Below are positions 59,988 to 64,000 of a stretch of 64,000 bases of DNA, piece by piece. The DNA is taken from assembly GCF_030269515.1 (NCBI RefSeq), contig NZ_BSTM01000013.1, positions 124,001-188,000 of the forward strand, written 5' to 3'. Every line of letters starts with the position of its first letter. The stretch's first letter is position 1. This DNA is from Actinomadura sp. NBRC 104412 (GTDB lineage Bacteria > Actinomycetota > Actinomycetes > Streptosporangiales > Streptosporangiaceae). The notes under the pieces were generated by a model that saw only the letters and a program-made list of their open reading frames with translations, searched no databases and had not been told where the DNA came from. The translations under genes were made by a program, and so were the position numbers.

Positions 59988-60557
59988 GTGGAAAGCCCTG
60001 TGGACAACGCGATGACGATCACCTGGCGCCGGCTGGCCGAGCCGGACTTCCCCTTGCTGAGCCGGTGGCTGGCCGAGCCACATGTGGCCAGGTGGTGGAA
60101 CCACGAGACCTCGATCGAGGCGGTGACGCGCGACTTCCTGCCGGCGACCAGGGGCGAGGACCCGTCCGAAGACCTGCTCGCCTTCCTGGACGGCAGCCCG
60201 TTCGCCTTCGTGCAGCGCTGCCGGCTGCACGACTTCCCCGAGTACGTGACCGAGCTGGCGGCCGTCGTGGACGTCCCCGACGGGGGGATGACGATCGACT
60301 ACCTGATCGGTGATCGCGGGCTGACCGGCCGTGGCCTCGGACCCGCGCTGATCCGCGCGGTCGTCGCGGAGACCTGGGAACGGTATCCCGAGGCCACGGC
60401 GGTCATCGTCCCGGTGCCGGCGGCCAACCGGGCCTCCTGGCGCGCGCTGGAGAAGGCCGGCCTGCGGAGGGTCGCGGAGGGCGAGCTGGAGCCGGACAAC
60501 CCCATCGACGACCGATCCCACTACGTGTACCGGATCGACCGGCCGGCGGCCTCCTAG
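59988..60557 (+). CDS. GNAT acetyltransferase, AAC(6')-like
   Basis: 189 residues from GTG (or ATG 8 codons later). Starts ITWRRLAEPDFPLLSRWLAEPHVARWWN, as in AacA4-type acyltransferases; acetyl-CoA site DYLIGDRGLTGRGLGPALIRAVV. IVPVPAANRASWRALEKAGLRRVAEGELE ends the fold. Related proteins acetylate aminoglycosides or siderophore precursors; actual substrate not inferable. TAGCGT 6 bases before the GTG suggests a leaderless mRNA and supports the GTG. Confidence 0.88.
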   Translation: MESPVDNAMTITWRRLAEPDFPLLSRWLAEPHVARWWNHETSIEAVTRDFLPATRGEDPSEDLLAFLDGSPFAFVQRCRLHDFPEYVTELAAVVDVPDGGMTIDYLIGDRGLTGRGLGPALIRAVVAETWERYPEATAVIVPVPAANRASWRALEKAGLRRVAEGELEPDNPIDDRSHYVYRIDRPAAS

Positions 60558-60590
60558 AGCCCGGCCTCCACCCGGCACCCGACCACAACG

Positions 60591-60661
60591 TGTATGCAAT
60601 CTCGTGGAAATATTCGGGTGTTCCCTTGTGTATGCCGTCCGTCATGGAATAGATGTATACA
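60591..60661 (+). promoter_or_regulatory. Three TGTATrC-type sites upstream of hyuA
   Basis: TGTATGCAAT (60591-60600), TTGTGTATGC (60626-60635) and TGTATACA (60654-60661) share the half-site TGTAT. The last is a perfect palindrome of the kind bound by GntR/FCD regulators. The stretch is locally A/T-rich and directly precedes the hyuA start, so it is a likely operator. Confidence 0.5.
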
Positions 60662-60694
60662 ACCCGCCCCGACGCCGTGGTAGAGGGAGGCCGT

Positions 60695-62764
60695 GTGCGC
60701 TACAGACTTGGCGTGGACGTCGGCGGGACGTTCACCGACATCCTTCTCATCGACGAGGAGACCGGGCAGACCTTCCGGGCGAAGACCCCCTCGACGCCGC
60801 ACGACCAGTCGATCGGCGTCGTCGCGGGGATGCGCAAGGCCGCCGCGGAGGCCGGCATCGACCCGTCCCAGATCGGGCAGGTGCTGCACGGCACGACCGT
60901 CGCGACCAACGCGATCCTCGAGGGCAAGGGCGCCAGGGTCGGCCTGGTGACCACCCGCGGGTTCCGGCAGGTGCTCCAGATCGCCCGGTCCTTCGTCCCC
61001 GGCGGGCTGGCGGGCTGGATCATCTGGCCCAAGCCCGAGCCGCTGGCCGCGCTGGAGAACACCATCGAGGCGATCGAGCGGATCGGCGCCGACGGCTCGG
61101 TCGTCACCCCGCTGGACGAGGACGACATCCGCGAGGGGCTGCGCCGGCTGCGCTCACGCGGGGTGGAGGCGCTGGCCGTCTCGCTGATCAACTCCTATGT
61201 CAACGGCGCGCACGAGCGCCGGATCGCGGAGATCGCCGCGGAGGAGCTGCCCGGGGTGCCGGTGTCGGTGTCCTCCAGCGTCCTGCCGGAGCTGCGCGAG
61301 TACGAGCGGACGATCACCACGGTGGCCAACGGCTATGTCCAGCCGCAGGTCGCGCGCTACATGGAGGGCCTGACCGCCAAGTTCGCCGACGGCGGCGTGG
61401 ACGGCGGCCTCTACATCCTGCGCAGCGACGGCGGCCTGGCCTCCGCCACGGTCGCCGCGCGGAACCCGGTGTCGATGCTGCTGTCCGGCCCGGCCGGCGG
61501 CGTCAGCGGGGCGATCTGGGCCGCGAACCAGGCCGGGTTCCGCGACCTGCTCACCTTCGACATGGGCGGCACCTCGACCGACGTGGCGCTCGTCCAGGAC
61601 GGCACGGCCAGGATCGGCCGCGAGACCAAGGTCGGCGACCTCACCGTGCGGGCCGCGTCGGTGGATGTGCGGACGGTCGGCGCGGGCGGCGGCTCCATCG
61701 CCCACGTCCCCGAGCTCACCAGGGCCCTGCGGGTCGGGCCGCAGTCGGCGGGCGCCGAGCCGGGCCCGGCGGCGTACGGGGCGGGCGGCACCGACCCGAC
61801 CGTGACCGACGCCAACGTGGTGCTCGGCTACCTGCCGGCCGAGCTGGCCGGCGGTGAGATCACCCTGGACCGGGAGGCGGCGCGGCAGGCGGTCGCCACC
61901 GTGGCCGAGGCGATGGGCCTGCCCAGCGTCGAGGCCGCGGCGCAGGGCATCATCGACATCGTCAACGAGAACATGTTCGGCGCGATCCGGCTGGTCTCGG
62001 TGCAGCAGGGCTTCGACCCGCGGGACTTCGCGCTGGTCGCCTTCGGCGGCGCCGGGCCGCTGCACGCCAACGCGCTGGGCCGGCTCACCGGCGCGTGGCC
62101 GGTCATCATCCCGCCGTCCCCCGGCGTGCTGTGCGCGTACGGCGACGCCACCACCAGCCTGCGGGACGAGGCCGCGCGGACCTACATCCGGCGCTTCTCC
62201 GAGCTGACCGACGCCGAGCTGCACGGCATCCTCACCGAGCTGGCCGAGTCGGCCGCGGCGACGCTGGAGGCCGAGGGCGTTCCGCGCACCGACCACACCG
62301 TCACCTACCAGGTGGACCTGCGCTACCACGGGCAGGGGTTCGAGATCCCGGTGCCGGTCGACATCGGCGTCTTCGACGGCAAGTCCGACGACGGCGCGGG
62401 GCTGGCCGCGCTCGGCAAGGCGTTCGACGCCGCGCACGAGCAGCTGTTCTCCTTTCTGCTGAGCAACGAGCACGAGCTGGTCAGCGCGCGCGCCGCCGTC
62501 AGCGGCCCGCGCCCGAACGTGCTGGCCGCGCGGCTGCCCGAGGGGGACGGCGACCCGTCGGCCGCGGTGACCGGCACGACCCGGCTGTACGTGGAGGGCG
62601 CCGAGGCCGAGGCGAAGGTCTACGACCGCACGCTGCTGCGCGCCGGCGACGTGATCCCCGGTCCCGCGATCGTCACCGAGATGGACTCCACCACCCTCGT
62701 CCTGCCCGGCCATGCCGCGACCGTGCACGTCGGCGGCAGCCTGCTGATCCGCCCGGAGGCATGA
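60695..62764 (+). CDS. hyuA: Hydantoinase/oxoprolinase A subunit (ATP-dependent)
   Basis: 689 residues from GTG with GAGGGAGG upstream; an ATG 14 codons earlier lies within the operator-like palindrome and is less likely. YRLGVDVGGTFTDILLIDEETG is the acetate-kinase-like phosphate-binding start of the HyuA/acetone carboxylase family. GTTVATNAIL, VGLVTTRGFRQVLQIAR, FDMGGTSTDVAL, GAGGGSIAHV and AFGGAGPLHA follow. It forms an ATP-dependent complex with HyuB and hydrolyses N-methylhydantoin-like rings, 5-oxoproline or carboxylates ketones. Substrate not determinable. Confidence 0.93.
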   Translation: MRYRLGVDVGGTFTDILLIDEETGQTFRAKTPSTPHDQSIGVVAGMRKAAAEAGIDPSQIGQVLHGTTVATNAILEGKGARVGLVTTRGFRQVLQIARSFVPGGLAGWIIWPKPEPLAALENTIEAIERIGADGSVVTPLDEDDIREGLRRLRSRGVEALAVSLINSYVNGAHERRIAEIAAEELPGVPVSVSSSVLPELREYERTITTVANGYVQPQVARYMEGLTAKFADGGVDGGLYILRSDGGLASATVAARNPVSMLLSGPAGGVSGAIWAANQAGFRDLLTFDMGGTSTDVALVQDGTARIGRETKVGDLTVRAASVDVRTVGAGGGSIAHVPELTRALRVGPQSAGAEPGPAAYGAGGTDPTVTDANVVLGYLPAELAGGEITLDREAARQAVATVAEAMGLPSVEAAAQGIIDIVNENMFGAIRLVSVQQGFDPRDFALVAFGGAGPLHANALGRLTGAWPVIIPPSPGVLCAYGDATTSLRDEAARTYIRRFSELTDAELHGILTELAESAAATLEAEGVPRTDHTVTYQVDLRYHGQGFEIPVPVDIGVFDGKSDDGAGLAALGKAFDAAHEQLFSFLLSNEHELVSARAAVSGPRPNVLAARLPEGDGDPSAAVTGTTRLYVEGAEAEAKVYDRTLLRAGDVIPGPAIVTEMDSTTLVLPGHAATVHVGGSLLIRPEA

Positions 62765-62765
62765 C

Positions 62766-64000
62766 ATGGCACAGATCATTCAGAGCACCACCGAGCCCCT
62801 GCCCCGGGTCGAGGTGGACCCCGTCACCGTCGACATCATCGAGAACGCGCTGCGCAACGCCCGGTACGAGATGGACGAGGTGCTGTTCCGCACCGCCCTG
62901 TCCCCCGGCATCCGCGAGCAGCACGACGAGTTCCCGCTGATCGGCGACCCCGAGGGCAGGATGGTGGTCGGCCAGTTCGGGCTGTCGATCCCGGCGCTGC
63001 TGGACCGGTTCGACGGCACCATCGAGGAGGGCGACGTCCTGCTCACCTCCGACCCGTACTCCTGCGACGGCGCGATCAGCCACGCCAACGACTGGCTGGT
63101 GGTGATGCCGGTCTACGTGGACGGCCGGGTGGTCGGCTGGGCGTCGATGTTCGGGCACATGTCCGACGTCGGCGGCAAGACGGTCTGCTCGATGCCGACC
63201 GACGCCCACACCATCTACGAGGAGGGCGTGGTCATCCCGCCCTTCAAGCTCTACAGCAAGGGCGTGCTGAACGAGGACGCGCTACGGATCATCCTCAACC
63301 AGGTGCGGCAGCCGGACTGGAACCGGGCCGACCTCAACGGGATCGTGGCGGCCTGCCGCACCGCGTCCCGCCGGATCCAGGAGCTGTGCGCGCGGTTCGG
63401 CGCCGACACCTACGTGTCGACGCTGGAGGCCCTGCTCGACCGCAACTACCAGGCGATGAAGACGCTGCTGACCACGCTGTTCGAGGACGGGGAGACCCTG
63501 TCCTTCTCCGACTACATCTGCGACGACGGCGTGGGGCACGGCCCGTACAAGCTCACGCTGTCGCTCACCCGCACCGGGGACAAGGTCCTGCTGGACTTCA
63601 CCGGCAGCGACCCGCAGTCCCCCGGGCCGATCAACTACTACATCAACCCCAATCTGGCCCGGATGTTCTTCGGCATCTACATGATCACGGTGGCGGACCC
63701 GCAGATCCTGTGGAACGACGGGTTCTACCCGCTGGTGGACGTGAAGATCCCGGACAGGTCGTTCTGGAAGCCGGAGTTCCCCGCGGCGCTCAACGCCCGC
63801 AACCACGGGGTCGGGCGGATCTTCGACCTGTTCGGCGGGCTGCTCGGCCAGAAGACCCCCGACCTGCTGAACGCGGCCGGGTTCTCGTCCTCGCCGCACT
63901 TCATGTACTCGGGCCACTACTCCGACGGCGACCGTAAGGGCGAGTGGTTCCAGCTCTACTCGATCGGCTTCGGCGGCATCCCGGGGCGGCCCATCGGGGA
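62766..64000 (+). CDS. hyuB: Hydantoinase B subunit, cut by the right edge
   Basis: 411 residues are visible. DPVTVDIIENALRNARYEMDEVLFRTALSPGIREQHDEFPLIGDPEGRMV, GDVLLTSDPYSCDGAISHANDWLVVMPVY, GHMSDVGGK and LDFTGSDPQSPGPINYY match HyuB/oxoprolinase B. It begins 1 base after the hyuA stop. The C-terminus and any third gene lie beyond the window. Confidence 0.93.
   Translation, partial: MAQIIQSTTEPLPRVEVDPVTVDIIENALRNARYEMDEVLFRTALSPGIREQHDEFPLIGDPEGRMVVGQFGLSIPALLDRFDGTIEEGDVLLTSDPYSCDGAISHANDWLVVMPVYVDGRVVGWASMFGHMSDVGGKTVCSMPTDAHTIYEEGVVIPPFKLYSKGVLNEDALRIILNQVRQPDWNRADLNGIVAACRTASRRIQELCARFGADTYVSTLEALLDRNYQAMKTLLTTLFEDGETLSFSDYICDDGVGHGPYKLTLSLTRTGDKVLLDFTGSDPQSPGPINYYINPNLARMFFGIYMITVADPQILWNDGFYPLVDVKIPDRSFWKPEFPAALNARNHGVGRIFDLFGGLLGQKTPDLLNAAGFSSSPHFMYSGHYSDGDRKGEWFQLYSIGFGGIPGRPIG

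Noticed and set aside
59988-60557. Calling the GNAT protein an aminoglycoside resistance enzyme
   Set aside because: It shares the AAC(6')-like fold start, but many GNATs with this pattern modify other amines, and no resistance context is visible.
1-64000. CRISPR arrays, tRNA/rRNA genes, prophage or intact transposase
   Set aside because: No regularly spaced repeats, no cloverleaf-like sequence I could support, and no integrase, transposase or phage structural gene was found.

Overview
The window is 64 kb of very GC-rich DNA with strongly G/C-ending codons, GTG and TTG starts, many ATGA-type gene overlaps and actinobacterial families: SARP and PucR regulators, DUF574 methyltransferases, an MshC-like cysteine ligase, mycothiol-type DinB proteins and a PknB-type kinase. 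It fits the chromosome of a filamentous actinomycete (Streptosporangiales/Thermomonosporaceae-like; the genus is inferred). I saw no rRNA, tRNA, CRISPR array, prophage or intact insertion sequence. Both ends cut a gene.

Layout. 0-6.4 kb: a minus-strand set with a lipoprotein (cut), a secreted glycoside-hydrolase-like enzyme, a membrane-spanning SARP regulator whose outer domain is a catalytically dead copy of that enzyme, and a secreted beta-propeller divergent from a TetR regulator. 6.5-12.8 kb: an Hsp90-like chaperone with a duplicated helical-repeat partner, then an oxidoreductase/HxlR divergon flanked by two copies of a short repeat, and a DUF1275 membrane protein. 13-22.5 kb: a five-gene oligopeptide/nickel-type ABC operon divergent from an MshC/CysRS-like ligase, then an ssuD-flavin reductase-EEP operon. 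22.6-26.2 kb: a GyrI-like protein, a Rieske oxygenase, a 73-residue Cys/His protein and an FNR/ferredoxin reductase in overlapping order, followed by IclR. 26.3-32.7 kb: PucR and a DadA-like oxidase, a Gre-like factor coupled to a fused SecDF, and an AlkD-like protein. 32.8-42.8 kb: a GAF/PucR regulator divergent from a secreted esterase, stubs of two deleted genes, an AlkZ-like glycosylase, a secreted protein, an XRE regulator/aldo-keto reductase divergon and small regulators. 42.8-49.5 kb: a 1181-residue kinase-STAND-repeat protein divergent from a small PH-like protein and a Ser/Thr kinase, then a DUF574 methyltransferase. 49.5-60.6 kb: mixed small genes, including a sortase with a neighbouring candidate substrate, a PhyH/AraC pair, a broken GTPase gene and a second DUF574 enzyme. 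60.6 kb to the end: hyuA-hyuB.

The most unusual items are the SARP-transmembrane-pseudoenzyme sensor beside its intact paralogue, and the kinase-STAND-repeat protein with complete-looking active sites. The Hsp90/repeat-protein pair and the small Cys/His protein inside the Rieske operon also stand out. A recurring architectural theme is leaderless transcription: at least ten genes have a TAnnnT-like hexamer 6-8 bases before the start codon and no ribosome binding site.
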